Positions 41,639 to 51,266 of a DNA stretch of 64,000 nt are shown here, piece after piece (the stretch's first letter is position 1; every line of letters starts with the position of its first letter). The notes beneath the pieces are model-generated. The model made no database searches and was not told where the DNA came from. It was given only the letters and a program-made list of their open reading frames with translations. The stretch comes from Liminaster sp045576355 (GTDB lineage Bacteria > Bacteroidota > Bacteroidia > Bacteroidales > UBA3663): contig JAZNGG010000020.1 of assembly GCA_045576355.1 (NCBI GenBank), positions 1 through 64,000 of the forward strand, given 5' to 3'. Made by a program: the position numbers and the translations under genes.

Positions 41639-42232
41639 GTGAGCAAGTTCGATTTATACAACATTCCCCTTCGGTCTATGGAAATTGGCCAGCGGGTTTT
41701 TGAATTTCACTTGACCAATGAGTTCTTTAAGGACATTGATGGTGAAGAATTTCGTAAAGGAGACATTCAGGCAGTTGTTAAGGTTGACAAAACATCTAAG
41801 CATTCAGAGCTCAATTTTGAGTTGGAAGGCAAGATAATCGTTCCTTGCGATCGTTGCCTCGAAGAAATGTCTCTGCCGATAAAGGCTACAGGACATCTGA
41901 TAGTGAAGATGGGCAAGGAATATAGCGATGATGGAGATGAGGTTGTCATCATTCCGGAAGACAAAGGTATTATAAATGTCTCATGGTTTATGTATGAATT
42001 CATTTCGCTCGCCATCCCGATCAAGCATGTCCACCCTTATGGACTTTGCAACAAAGAGATGTCTAAAAAACTGCGCGATCATCTGACAATCGAAAGGACA
42101 GATGAGGACAGCGAAAGCCTCGACAGTATGTCAGACATGGACGAAGATGCCGCAGACGAGGCAAGCCGTCCGACCGATCCGAGATGGGCAGCACTGAAAA
42201 ATCTCTCCTCCGACAACAACGCCGACGAATGA
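41639..42232 (+). CDS. YceD/DUF177 family protein
   Basis: A 197-residue protein of the DUF177 family, which sits before rpmF in most bacteria and is involved in 23S rRNA/ribosome assembly. The GTG start gives the family N-terminus (V/M)SKFDLYNIPLRSMEIG; a TTG further upstream overlaps the promoter. VPCDRCLEEMSLPI provides the conserved CxxC, and ISWFMYEFISLAIP-like (NVSWFMYEFISLAIPIKHVH) and PYGLCNKEM follow. The C-terminus is acidic (MSDMDEDAADEA) and ends DPRWAALKNL, the standard tail. rpmF follows after 69 bases. Confidence 0.87.
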   Translation: MSKFDLYNIPLRSMEIGQRVFEFHLTNEFFKDIDGEEFRKGDIQAVVKVDKTSKHSELNFELEGKIIVPCDRCLEEMSLPIKATGHLIVKMGKEYSDDGDEVVIIPEDKGIINVSWFMYEFISLAIPIKHVHPYGLCNKEMSKKLRDHLTIERTDEDSESLDSMSDMDEDAADEASRPTDPRWAALKNLSSDNNADE

Positions 42233-42301
42233 GCACATAAAGGCATGAGGGATCGCTACACTTTAATTAAAGAAAGAGATTAATTTAAATAATATTCTAA
42301 A

Positions 42302-42487
42302 ATGGCACATCCTAAAAGAAGACAATCCAACACGCGTACTGCAAAGCGTCGTACGCATGACAAGGCTGTAGCTCCTGCTATTGTCCGTTGTCCCAACTGC
42401 GGTGAGTGGCATCTTTCTCACACCGTTTGCCCTGAGTGCGGTTACTACCGCGGAAAACTCGCAATCGAGAAAGACACAGCGGTATAA
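42302..42487 (+). CDS. rpmF: Ribosomal protein L32
   Basis: A 61-residue large-subunit protein. MAHPKRRQSNTRTAKRRTHD is the L32 start, and RCPNCGEW...TVCPECGYYRGK holds four Cys in two CxxC pairs that bind zinc. This is therefore the zinc-containing form. Usual neighbours: yceD before, fabH after. Confidence 0.97.
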   Translation: MAHPKRRQSNTRTAKRRTHDKAVAPAIVRCPNCGEWHLSHTVCPECGYYRGKLAIEKDTAV

Positions 42488-42524
42488 AAGCGCTGACACT
42501 CCGTAAAGAAAAGAGTAATCTTAT

Positions 42525-42590
42525 AATTAGTAATTAGTACATGAATATTCTTTAACCGGAATGTCCTATACTAATTACTAATTTTTTTTG
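42525..42590 (+). terminator. Terminator-like inverted repeat behind rpmF
   Basis: A perfect 15-bp stem AATTAGTAATTAGTA (42525-42539) / TACTAATTACTAATT (42569-42583) with a 29-base loop, followed by a run of T. The stem is pure AT apart from two pairs. It would end or attenuate transcripts before fabH. Confidence 0.6.
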
Positions 42591-42600
42591 AGAAATCATT

Positions 42601-42650
42601 ACCGATATTCTACTATCGGAATCGCTTAAGTGGGGGCAAAAACACCCACG
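42601..42650 (+). promoter_or_regulatory. Paired hairpins in the fabH leader
   Basis: CCGATA/TATCGG (42602-42619) and GTGGG/CCCAC (42630-42649) lie in the 120 bases before fabH. With the inverted repeat at 42525 they form a structured spacer; no known riboswitch was recognised. Confidence 0.3.
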
Positions 42651-42709
42651 AATATTAACTTGGTGAGATCTGAAAATCTTTATAGGACCCACCTAAAACA
42701 CAAACAAGT

Positions 42710-43705
42710 ATGACCGCAGCCATTACAGGCATTTCCCATTATCTGCCTGACTACATCTTGACCAACGAGGAACTTTCGACTATGGTGGACACCACAGACG
42801 AATGGATTACTACCCGCGTCGGCATCAAAGAGCGTCACATCCTCAAAGCAGAGGGCACCGGCTCTTCAGACTTGGCAGTTCCTGCTATCCTCGACGTATT
42901 GCAGAAGACCGGAACTCGCCCGGATGAGATCGAATGCTTAATCTGTGCCAGTTCTGCTCCGGACTACCGCTGGCCCTCTACTGCTGCCATCCTTTGTGAC
43001 CGCTGTGACATCCGTCACGCAATGGCATACGACATCCAAGCAGCTTGCTCAGGATTCCTTTACAGCATGCAACAAGCCAGCGCGTTTATTCGTGCAGGTA
43101 TCTATAAGAAGATTTTGGTCGTATCGGCAGAAAAATGTTCTTCGTTTGTAAACTATAAAGACCGCTCTACTTGTCCTCTCTTTGGAGATGGTGGAGCAGC
43201 TGCCCTCGTGGAGCCATCTGAAGAAGGATATGGTGTGCAGGATGCTATCCTTCTGGCCGATGGTTTCGGCAAAGATCATTTGATCATGAAAGCAGGAGGT
43301 TCGGTCCGTGTCCCCAGCCATGAGACGGTGGACAATCTGGAGTCTTATATCTTCCAGGATGGCAAATTTGTGTTCAAGTATGCCGTAAGTTTCATGAGCG
43401 ATACAGCCGAGGAGATTATGAAGCGTAATAACCTCACATTTGACGACGTCGATTGGGTCTGCACACACCAAGCCAACAAGCGCATCATTGATGCTGTGGC
43501 TCAACGTGTCGGAGTAGATGAAAGTAAAGTCATCTGCAACATCGAACACATCGGCAATACCAGTTCTGCCTCTATCCCGATCGCACTCCATGAGGCAGCG
43601 CTCAGTGGCAAACTCAAAAAAGGAGACAAACTTATATTAGCTGCTTTCGGAGCAGGATTCACATGGGGATCCATGTACCTGACTTGGGGCGACTGCAAAG
43701 CTTAA
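42710..43705 (+). CDS. fabH: Beta-ketoacyl-ACP synthase III
   Basis: A 331-residue enzyme that starts fatty-acid synthesis by condensing acetyl-CoA or a branched acyl-CoA with malonyl-ACP. The catalytic Cys is in QAACSGFLYSM near residue 113, His in VCTHQANKRI near 249 and Asn in EHIGNTSSASIP near 281; GDGGAAALVE and AFGAGFTWG are typical. Length is normal. It is followed by era after 40 bases and probably forms an operon with era and der. Confidence 0.96.
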   Translation: MTAAITGISHYLPDYILTNEELSTMVDTTDEWITTRVGIKERHILKAEGTGSSDLAVPAILDVLQKTGTRPDEIECLICASSAPDYRWPSTAAILCDRCDIRHAMAYDIQAACSGFLYSMQQASAFIRAGIYKKILVVSAEKCSSFVNYKDRSTCPLFGDGGAAALVEPSEEGYGVQDAILLADGFGKDHLIMKAGGSVRVPSHETVDNLESYIFQDGKFVFKYAVSFMSDTAEEIMKRNNLTFDDVDWVCTHQANKRIIDAVAQRVGVDESKVICNIEHIGNTSSASIPIALHEAALSGKLKKGDKLILAAFGAGFTWGSMYLTWGDCKA

Positions 43706-43745
43706 TCCGTCTGGTTTTAGAGTTTAAATTTATTATTTCAACCAC

Positions 43746-44627
43746 ATGTCACACAAAGCCGGATTTGTTAATATCGTAGGGAATCCCAATGTCGGAAAAT
43801 CCACATTGATGAACTCTTTGGTTGGAGAACAAATCTCCATCATTACAGCCAAAGCGCAGACCACACGTCACCGCATTATGGGCATCGTCAATACAGACGA
43901 TATGCAAATCGTATATAGCGACACTCCAGGAGTATTAAAGCCCATCAGTAAGCTGCATGAGTCTATGCTCGCTTTCTCACAAAGCGCTCTTCAGGATGCG
44001 GATATCCTGCTTTATGTGACAGACACCATAGAGACTCCGGATAAAAACGAAGCATTCTTAAGAGCCGTGTCCAAACAATCTGCCCCCGTTATCCTTGTCA
44101 TCAACAAAATGGATCTCGCTTCACAAGAGCAACTCGTAAAGATGGTGGAAGAATGGCACGAAAGACTCCCTCAAGCAGAAATAATCCCGATGTCTGCCTT
44201 GCACAAATTTGGCACAGACATCTTACTCAAAAGGATCAAAGAACTACTACCGGATTCTCCCCCCTATTTCGAAAAAGATGCCATGACAGATAAGCCGGCA
44301 CGCTTTTTCGTCACAGAAATTATCAGGGAGAAAATCCTGCAAAAATATGACAAAGAGATCCCCTATGCCTGCGAAGTAAATGTCGAGCAGTTTCTCGAAG
44401 ACGAAAAATTGATTAGAATCAATGCAGTCATCTATGTGGAAAGAAATACTCAGAAAGGCATCATCATCGGAAAAGGTGGCAAAATGCTAAAAAGCGTCGG
44501 TATAGAAGCTAGAAAAGATATAGAGGCATTTTTTGGCAAACAAGTATATCTCGAAATGTATGTCAAGGTGGAAAAGGATTGGCGCAACAGCCTCCGACAT
44601 CTGACTACTTTCGGATATAATCAATAA
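43746..44627 (+). CDS. era: GTPase Era
   Basis: A 293-residue GTPase that helps assemble the 30S subunit by binding the 16S rRNA 3' end. G1 is GNPNVGKST (12-20), the switch region QTTRHRIMG, G3 DTPGV, G4 NKMD, and the C-terminal KH domain has YVERNTQKGIIIGKGGKMLK with its GXXG loop. Length and domain order are standard. It precedes der by 118 bases. Confidence 0.97.
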   Translation: MSHKAGFVNIVGNPNVGKSTLMNSLVGEQISIITAKAQTTRHRIMGIVNTDDMQIVYSDTPGVLKPISKLHESMLAFSQSALQDADILLYVTDTIETPDKNEAFLRAVSKQSAPVILVINKMDLASQEQLVKMVEEWHERLPQAEIIPMSALHKFGTDILLKRIKELLPDSPPYFEKDAMTDKPARFFVTEIIREKILQKYDKEIPYACEVNVEQFLEDEKLIRINAVIYVERNTQKGIIIGKGGKMLKSVGIEARKDIEAFFGKQVYLEMYVKVEKDWRNSLRHLTTFGYNQ

Positions 44628-44745
44628 TAAAAAGAAGAAAAAACAAAAAAAACATTCGTCATCGGAGACCTCTTCCCGGCTCTTGCGAAAGAGTGTTGTG
44701 AGGCTGATGACAAAGTTATAATCATTATATAATATTAATAGAAAC

Positions 44746-46056
44746 ATGGGAAATTTAGTAGCAATCGTGGGAAGACCCAACGTAGGTAAATCCACGCTAT
44801 TCAACCGCCTGACAGAGACCAGAGCCGCTATTGTAAGCGAAGAATCAGGCACTACTCGCGATCGTCAATATGGTAAAGTTCAATGGGGAGGACGAGAGTT
44901 CTCTTTGGTCGATACAGGCGGATGGGTCGTAGGAAGCGAAGATATTTTTGAGGATGAAATCAACAAACAAGTACAAATCGCCATCGAAGAAGCCGATGTT
45001 ATCCTTTTTGTCGTGGACATCACTAATGGCATAACCGATCTCGATGAAAACGTGGCTCGCATTTTGCGCAGAAGCAAAAAGCCCATTGTACTAGTAGCCA
45101 ACAAAGCCGATAATTACGAAACACACGTTTATGCTGCCGAGTTTTATAGTTTAGGACTGGGAGACCCCTGCTGCATCTCTTCTGCCAACGGATCCGGCAC
45201 AGGAGACATGCTGGATAACATCATTTCTCATTTCTCCAAAGATGATAAAGAGGTGCTGGAAGAGATCCCAAGATTTGCCATCGTCGGCCGCCCCAACGCA
45301 GGCAAATCATCTCTCCTCAACGCTTTCATCGGCGAAGAAAGACATATCGTTACCGACATCGCCGGCACAACCAGAGATTCTATTTATACGAAATACGACA
45401 AATTCGGTTTTGATTTCTATTTAGTAGATACTGCAGGTATCCGTCGCAAAGCAAAGGTAAAAGAAGATATAGAGTATTACTCCGTGATACGTTCTATCCG
45501 CGCTATTGAGAACTCTGATGTCTGCATCTTAATGATCGACGCGACACGCGGCATCGAAGCACAAGACCTTAACATCTTCAGCCTTATAGAAAAGAACCGC
45601 AAAGGACTTGTAGTCTGTGTAAACAAATGGGACATTGCCACAGATAAAAGCCAAGAAGCTATAAAATGTATGGAAAATGCGATACGTCAACGTTTTGCGC
45701 CATTTACTGATTTCCCGATCATTTTTGCTTCAGCAACAACCAAGCAACGTATATATAAGGTAATAGAAACCGCTGTCAAAGTTTACAATAACCGCAAGCA
45801 GATGGTTAAAACCTCCTTACTCAATGAGTATATGCTTGAAGTCATCTCTGCATATCCACCTCCGAGCAACAAAGGAAAGTTCATCAAAATCAAGTATGTT
45901 ACCCAACTCAAAGAGAGCAAAATTCCATCATTTGCGTTCTTCTGCAACCTTCCACAATGGGTAAAAGAGCCCTATCGTCGCTATTTGGAAAACCGAATCC
46001 GCGAACACTGGGACTTCTCCGGCACACCTATCAACATATTTATGCGTGAAAAATAA
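44746..46056 (+). CDS. der: GTPase Der (EngA)
   Basis: A 436-residue GTPase with two G domains in tandem, needed for 50S assembly. First domain: GRPNVGKST (8-16), TRDRQYG, DTGGW, NKAD. Second: GRPNAGKSS near 185, GTTRDSIYT, DTAGIRRK, NKWD. A C-terminal KH-like domain (YPPPSNKGKFIKIKYVTQ and the FFCNLPQWVKEPYRRYLENRIRE-type end) follows. It is last of the fabH-era-der group. Confidence 0.97.
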   Translation: MGNLVAIVGRPNVGKSTLFNRLTETRAAIVSEESGTTRDRQYGKVQWGGREFSLVDTGGWVVGSEDIFEDEINKQVQIAIEEADVILFVVDITNGITDLDENVARILRRSKKPIVLVANKADNYETHVYAAEFYSLGLGDPCCISSANGSGTGDMLDNIISHFSKDDKEVLEEIPRFAIVGRPNAGKSSLLNAFIGEERHIVTDIAGTTRDSIYTKYDKFGFDFYLVDTAGIRRKAKVKEDIEYYSVIRSIRAIENSDVCILMIDATRGIEAQDLNIFSLIEKNRKGLVVCVNKWDIATDKSQEAIKCMENAIRQRFAPFTDFPIIFASATTKQRIYKVIETAVKVYNNRKQMVKTSLLNEYMLEVISAYPPPSNKGKFIKIKYVTQLKESKIPSFAFFCNLPQWVKEPYRRYLENRIREHWDFSGTPINIFMREK

Positions 46057-46252
46057 GTATATTTTTGCTTAAGAAACAGATATTTTAATCCGATATACAT
46101 AAGTAATTATTACTTCTTTTTAGCACAATAAAACACTTTTACTACATTAATTCACATATTTTAAATCTTAATTAAGACTACAAAGAGAATAAATGTATCG
46201 ATAATTTGCAAAAATATGTAAATAAGAGTTTACTAAATCATAAAATATGTTC

Positions 46253-46297
46253 AAAAACAGGCTTCCCGTCTTTAATTTAACGGTGAAGTCTGTTTTT
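46253..46297 (+). terminator. Terminator between der and the glycogen genes
   Basis: AAAAACAG-g-CTTC ... GAAG-t-CTGTTTTT with an inner CGT/ACG. It lies about 200 bases beyond the der stop, across a very AT-rich stretch (46057-46250) with no gene in it. Confidence 0.75.
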
Positions 46298-46313
46298 ATT
46301 TACAAAAATGCAC

Positions 46314-46321
46314 TACCTTTG
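46314..46321 (+). promoter_or_regulatory. -7 box of the glycogen operon
   Basis: TACCTTTG at 46314-46321, immediately after the terminator; the -33 region is only T-rich. The leader to the ATG at 46412 is about 85 bases. Confidence 0.45.
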
Positions 46322-46411
46322 CCATCCGTTAAAGGAATTAGCGATATTAAGAATCAATAATGATTCTGTTCTGTCATAAAAGTAACAAAACGAGATAACA
46401 AATAATCAGAA

Positions 46412-48058
46412 ATGAAAGAACAACTCAAGAAGCCGGACTATCTGTTCGACGTCAGTTGGGAAGTCTGCAACATGGTCGGAGGCATTTATACTGTGCTATC
46501 CACTCAAGCTGCAACTTTACAAGCACAGTTAGGAGACGGCTTAATTTATATAGGTCCGGACTTAGGATATGACTCACCATCTTTTGACCCGACAGCACCA
46601 ACCACGTTGGAATCATGGCAACAAAAGGCTATTGCCGATGGTCTGAAAGTAAAAGTTGGACGGTGGAAAATCCCGGGATCTCCTCAAGTTGTTCTAATCG
46701 ATTTCCGTCCTTTTTATACTATTAAGAATACGTTATACGGACAAATGTGGGAGTGGTATGGAGTAAACTCCATCGCCGCCTATGGAGACTATGACGAAGG
46801 ATGTATTTTTGCCTATGCTGCTGCCAACGTCATCGAGAGTCTTTATAAGCACATTTGCCCTCAGCGGAGCAATAGTGTAGCGCTTTTTAATGAGTGGACT
46901 ACCGGTATGGGGTTGCTCTATCTCAAAAAGCAACTTCCCTCCATCGCCACCATCTTTACCACCCATGCTACTTGCATCGGAAGAAGCATTGCCGGCAATG
47001 GAAAACCGCTTTATGACTACATGCAGGGATATAACGGAGACCAGATGGCAGACGAGTTAAACATGACAAGCAAGCACTCTGTCGAAAAGACTGCCGCACA
47101 GCAAGCAGACTGCTTCACTACAGTAAGCGACATTACGGCTTCCGAATGTCGTCAGCTGCTCTGCCGCATCCCACTGGTTACGCCCAATGGATTTGAAAGC
47201 GACTTTGTCCCCAAAGGGGTAGCATTCTCTCGGCAGCGCAAAGAGAGTCGTGCATTACTGGTCAAACTTGCCAATTGTCTGACAGGGAACACGATCCAGG
47301 AGGATGCTTTATTTATCAGTACTGCCGGTCGATGTGAATATAAAAACAAAGGTCTCGACATCTTCCTCGACACGATCAATACCCTGCGCCATAATTACCT
47401 CAATCGTCAGATTGTGGCTTTTGTCATGGTACCGGGATGGGTACAGGAGCCTCGTGCGGATCTCGTTGCTCGCATGAAGTCCGGTGATACATTCGACACT
47501 CCATTAGGAGATCCGGTTTTCACTCATGCTCTCAACAATTACAACGAAGATGCCATCCTAAACTACATACACCGTTTAGGAATGCAAAATAAAGAGAGTG
47601 ATAACGTAAAGATTATTTACATTCCCTCCTATCTCACCGGCAATGACGGCATCCTTAATCGTCATTACTACAACCTGCTCTCAGCAATGGATGCCAGCAT
47701 TTTTGCATCCTATTATGAGCCATGGGGATACACCCCGCTTGAGAGTTGTGCATTTGGTGTTCCCACCATAACCACCAGCCTTTCCGGCTTCGGCAAATGG
47801 TGTCTTTCCATCGGCAAAGATGCGGACATCCTCGATGGTGTAGCTGTTATCCCACGTAATGACTCTAACTATGGAGAAGTAGTCAACGGCATCGTTAAAC
47901 AGATCACACGTCTCGCCGAATTGCCATCTCCCGAGACCAAAATACTCAGACAAGAGATTCGCAAAGTAGCTGCAAAGGCAGAATGGCGTAATTTCATCAA
48001 GTATTATAATAGTGCTTTTGACTTTGCTATCAAAGCAGCTAACAATCGTCGTAGATAA
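46412..48058 (+). CDS. Glycogen synthase, GT3 (eukaryote-like) family
   Basis: A 548-residue glycosyltransferase that extends alpha-1,4-glucan. Unlike the GT5 GlgA of most bacteria it resembles eukaryotic GT3 synthases, as is usual in Bacteroidetes: DVSWEVCNMVGGIYTVLSTQA at the start, NEWTTGMGLLYLK, FTTHATCIGRSIAGNGKPLYDY, and the double-Glu motif in EPWGYTPLESCAFGVPT near residues 431-447. It is shorter than animal enzymes and lacks their regulatory tails. glgP follows after 67 bases, so synthesis and breakdown enzymes are encoded together. Confidence 0.92.
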   Translation: MKEQLKKPDYLFDVSWEVCNMVGGIYTVLSTQAATLQAQLGDGLIYIGPDLGYDSPSFDPTAPTTLESWQQKAIADGLKVKVGRWKIPGSPQVVLIDFRPFYTIKNTLYGQMWEWYGVNSIAAYGDYDEGCIFAYAAANVIESLYKHICPQRSNSVALFNEWTTGMGLLYLKKQLPSIATIFTTHATCIGRSIAGNGKPLYDYMQGYNGDQMADELNMTSKHSVEKTAAQQADCFTTVSDITASECRQLLCRIPLVTPNGFESDFVPKGVAFSRQRKESRALLVKLANCLTGNTIQEDALFISTAGRCEYKNKGLDIFLDTINTLRHNYLNRQIVAFVMVPGWVQEPRADLVARMKSGDTFDTPLGDPVFTHALNNYNEDAILNYIHRLGMQNKESDNVKIIYIPSYLTGNDGILNRHYYNLLSAMDASIFASYYEPWGYTPLESCAFGVPTITTSLSGFGKWCLSIGKDADILDGVAVIPRNDSNYGEVVNGIVKQITRLAELPSPETKILRQEIRKVAAKAEWRNFIKYYNSAFDFAIKAANNRRR

Positions 48059-48125
48059 AAAAAACAGATAAAAGAAACCATAGAGAATATTAACAACATT
48101 ATAAATCCACTAAATCTTAAAAAAA

Positions 48126-50675
48126 ATGAAAGTGCAAGTAAGTAATACCAACGCTCCTATGTGGCGTGACATTACTGTCAAATCCAATCTTCCGGCAAGC
48201 CTTGAAGGTTTGCACAAGGTGGCACGCAATCTCTGGTGGTCATGGAACTCTGAGGCACGCAACCTCTTCCGTTCGCTCGACCTCGAACTTTGGCGTGCCT
48301 ATGGACACAATCCGGTAGCTTTATTAGAGAACCTCTCTTATGACAAGCTCGCCGAAATCGCAGCTGACGAAGAGACCATGAAGAAGGTCAATGCCGTATG
48401 CAGCGAATTTGAGGCATATATGGCTGAGCCGAAAGACTCTTCTCGCGCTTCTGTCGCATACTTCTGTATGGAGTATGGTTTGACAGCTTGTCTGAAAATC
48501 TACTCCGGTGGTCTCGGTATCTTGGCCGGCGACTATCTTAAAGAGGCTTCAGACTCAAACGTTGACCTCTGTGCAGTAGGTTTCCTCTATCGTTATGGTT
48601 ATTTCACTCAGACCCTTTCTGGCGACGGTAACCAAGAGGCAAACTATGAGGCTCAGAACTTCTCTCAGCTCCCGATCGAGCAAGTCAAAAATGAGGATGG
48701 CTCTGCGATGATTTTGGAGGTACCTTTCCACGATCGCACCATCTATGCCAACATCTGGAAAGTCAACGTAGGTCGCATCAACCTCTACCTCTTGGACTGT
48801 GACATCGACAAGAACTCTGAGTTTGATCGTTCTATCACTTACCAACTTTATGGTGGTGACTGGGAAAACCGCATGAAGCAAGAGTATATGCTCGGCATCG
48901 GTGGTATGCTTATGCTCAAGAAATTAGGCATCGAGAAAGAGGTATATCACTGCAACGAGGGTCATGCTGCTCTCATCGCTGTTCAGCGTCTTGTGGACTA
49001 TGTGGCTAAGGGTCTTACTTTCGAGCAGGCTCTTGAGGTCGTTCGCGCTTCATCACTCTACACTTGCCACACTCCCGTACCGGCTGGTCACGACTATTTC
49101 GAGGAGGGTCTTTTCTATAAATATATGAGTCACTTCCCTGCAAAATTGGGCATCGACTGGTATGACTTGATGAACATGGGTCGTGAGACTCCGGGCGAAG
49201 GCAAATTCTCTATGTCTGTGTTTGCCCTCAACACTTGCCAGGAGGCAAATGGTGTGAGCTGGTTACACGGCAAGGTTTCTCGCAATATGTTCCAACCGGT
49301 TTGGAAAGGTTACACTCCTGAAGAACTTCACGTTGGTTATGTTACCAATGGTGTTCACCTCCCAACCTGGACTGCATCTGAGTGGAAAGCATTCTACAAG
49401 AAGACTTTCGGCGAAAACTTCACCAAAACTCAGACCGAAGAAGCAATGTGGCAGGCTATCTACAATGCCGATGACGAAGAGATCTGGAACATCCGCAAAG
49501 GTCTAAAAGCAAAACTTTTCGACTACATCAAAGAGGAAGTTAAGAACAAGATGAGCCAAAAGCAGGAGAACCCTGCCAAGATTCTTCAGACACTCAATGG
49601 TCTCAATCCTAACGCATTGGTAATCGGTTTTGCTCGTCGTTTTGCCACCTACAAACGTGCACACCTCCTCTTTACAGACTTGGATCGTTTGGACAAGATT
49701 GTCAACAACCCCAGCTGCCCCGTACAGTTCATCTTTGCCGGTAAAGCTCACCCTGCAGATGGTGGAGGACAAGGTCTTATCCGTCGCATCGTAGAGATCA
49801 GCCGTATGCCTCAGTTCATGGGCAAGATCATCTTCGTAGAAAACTACGATATGGATGTTTCTAAGCGTCTTGTTTCCGGTGTGGACATTTGGATGAATAC
49901 TCCTACCCGTCCGCTCGAAGCATCCGGCACATCCGGTGAAAAGGCTATTATGAATGGTACGCTCAACCTCTCTGTCCTCGACGGTTGGTGGTATGAGGGT
50001 TACAAGCCACAGGCAGGTTGGGCTTTGACCGACAAGCGCACCTTCCAGAATCAAGCAAGCCAGGATCAGCTCGACGCAGAGACTATCTACACTATGCTTG
50101 AGACAGAAATCATCCCACTTTACTTCGCTAAGAACTCTAAGGGATACTCTCCTGAATGGGTAATGTATATTAAGAACTGCTTGGCCAAGATCACTCCTCA
50201 CTTCACCATGAAGCGTCAGCTCGATGACTACTATGATCGCTTCTATCAGAAAGAGGGTCAGCGTGCAGCACTCCTTAAGGCAGACAACTATGCTAAGGCT
50301 AAAGAAATCGCTGCTTGGAAAGAGAGTGTCGTAGCAGCCTGGGACAAAGTAGAGGTTAAGGAAATCGTAATCCCTGATGCAATGTCTTCATTGCCGGAAG
50401 TAGGAGACACTTATCACGTAAGTGTTACTCTCGATGCTAAGGAAATCGCAGGAGACCTCGGTCTTGACCTTGTAGTAATGAATGCCAGCGACGGCAAGAG
50501 TCATGAGTATCGTGCCAAAGAGATGCAGGTAACTAAGAACGAAAACGGCATCGTAACATTCGAGATCGACTATAAGATCAAATACAGCGGTGCATTCAAG
50601 TATGGTTTCCGTCTCTTCCCGAAAAACGACCTCCTGCCCCACCGCATGGATTTTGCTTACACTCGCTGGTTCTAA
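48126..50675 (+). CDS. glgP: Alpha-glucan (glycogen) phosphorylase
   Basis: An 849-residue GT35 phosphorylase of the shorter-N-terminus alpha-glucan class. It releases glucose 1-phosphate from alpha-1,4-glucans. The start (LPASLEGLHKVARNLWWSWN) is DUF3417-like, YFCMEYGLTACLKIYSGGLGILAGDYLK follows, and RPLEASGTSGEKAIMNG near 600 includes the Lys that binds pyridoxal phosphate. RRFATYKRAHLLF and FAGKAHPADGGGQ are also conserved. A C-terminal beta domain of about 100 residues ends the protein. Co-transcription with glycogen synthase is likely. Confidence 0.95.
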   Translation: MKVQVSNTNAPMWRDITVKSNLPASLEGLHKVARNLWWSWNSEARNLFRSLDLELWRAYGHNPVALLENLSYDKLAEIAADEETMKKVNAVCSEFEAYMAEPKDSSRASVAYFCMEYGLTACLKIYSGGLGILAGDYLKEASDSNVDLCAVGFLYRYGYFTQTLSGDGNQEANYEAQNFSQLPIEQVKNEDGSAMILEVPFHDRTIYANIWKVNVGRINLYLLDCDIDKNSEFDRSITYQLYGGDWENRMKQEYMLGIGGMLMLKKLGIEKEVYHCNEGHAALIAVQRLVDYVAKGLTFEQALEVVRASSLYTCHTPVPAGHDYFEEGLFYKYMSHFPAKLGIDWYDLMNMGRETPGEGKFSMSVFALNTCQEANGVSWLHGKVSRNMFQPVWKGYTPEELHVGYVTNGVHLPTWTASEWKAFYKKTFGENFTKTQTEEAMWQAIYNADDEEIWNIRKGLKAKLFDYIKEEVKNKMSQKQENPAKILQTLNGLNPNALVIGFARRFATYKRAHLLFTDLDRLDKIVNNPSCPVQFIFAGKAHPADGGGQGLIRRIVEISRMPQFMGKIIFVENYDMDVSKRLVSGVDIWMNTPTRPLEASGTSGEKAIMNGTLNLSVLDGWWYEGYKPQAGWALTDKRTFQNQASQDQLDAETIYTMLETEIIPLYFAKNSKGYSPEWVMYIKNCLAKITPHFTMKRQLDDYYDRFYQKEGQRAALLKADNYAKAKEIAAWKESVVAAWDKVEVKEIVIPDAMSSLPEVGDTYHVSVTLDAKEIAGDLGLDLVVMNASDGKSHEYRAKEMQVTKNENGIVTFEIDYKIKYSGAFKYGFRLFPKNDLLPHRMDFAYTRWF

Positions 50676-50700
50676 TCAATTACGAATCAGATAAATATGA

Positions 50701-50735
50701 AAATAGGCTATGTCACTTTGGCATGGCCTATTTTT
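50701..50735 (+). terminator. Terminator behind glgP
   Basis: AAATAGGC (50701-50708) pairs with GCCTATTT (50726-50733), then TT. It starts 25 bases after the stop codon. Confidence 0.75.
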
Positions 50736-50746
50736 GTTATGTTTTG

Positions 50747-50876
50747 CATGAGGGTGTCATGTAATATTACACGGCAGCGTCATGCACGTTACACGGCGGC
50801 GTCATGCACGTTACACGGCGGCGTCATGCACATCACACGGCGGCGTCATGCATATTACACGGCGGCGTCATGCAAA
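50747..50876. repeat. 22-bp minisatellite, family 2 (about six units)
   Basis: Units with core ACACGGCGGCGTCATGCA and period 22, the first two degenerate (GAGGGTGTCATG, CGGCAGCGTCATG). Same family as 19091-19210; again the variable bases are concentrated in ACGT, ACAT or ATAT before TACA or CACA. It follows the glgP terminator. From 50877 to 51210 the DNA is AT-rich and nothing is recognised. Confidence 0.85.
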
Positions 50877-51210
50877 CCCTTATTGCGTGAGGTGTCCGAA
50901 AGAACTTTGAATTGTAAAATATAGCGTGAACTTGACGAATTTGATTATGATTTATGAACTCTCATTTGTAATCCAAATTTTACGAGGGCTATTCTATTGG
51001 ACTTTACTCTCTTACAAAATACTTTTATTCACTTGAAGACACTTTCTAACACGACAATCTTATTATAAAAATCTGTATCAGGCAGCAATCATCGCTTTTC
51101 AAACTACAGATGTCATTCTTTCTGACTTTTCATCCAAAAAAAAGCTAAAAGAGTCCAATCTGTCTTATGAGATAAGTATGAATCAAAAAAAAGCAGTATC
51201 TTAGCACCGT

Positions 51211-51253
51211 TTTATGGCAATGGCTCTACGCAAGCAGAGCTTTGTCAGCCATA
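51211..51253 (+). promoter_or_regulatory. Leader hairpin before the LptF/G gene
   Basis: TTATGGC (51212-51218) pairs with GCCATAA (51247-51253), with an inner GGCTCT/AGAGC stem. It lies 14 bases before the ATG at 51267 and resembles the GCCAT-containing intergenic repeats. A degenerate -7 box TATCTTAG lies just upstream at 51198. Confidence 0.35.
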
Positions 51254-51266
51254 AGACAAAACTCGA

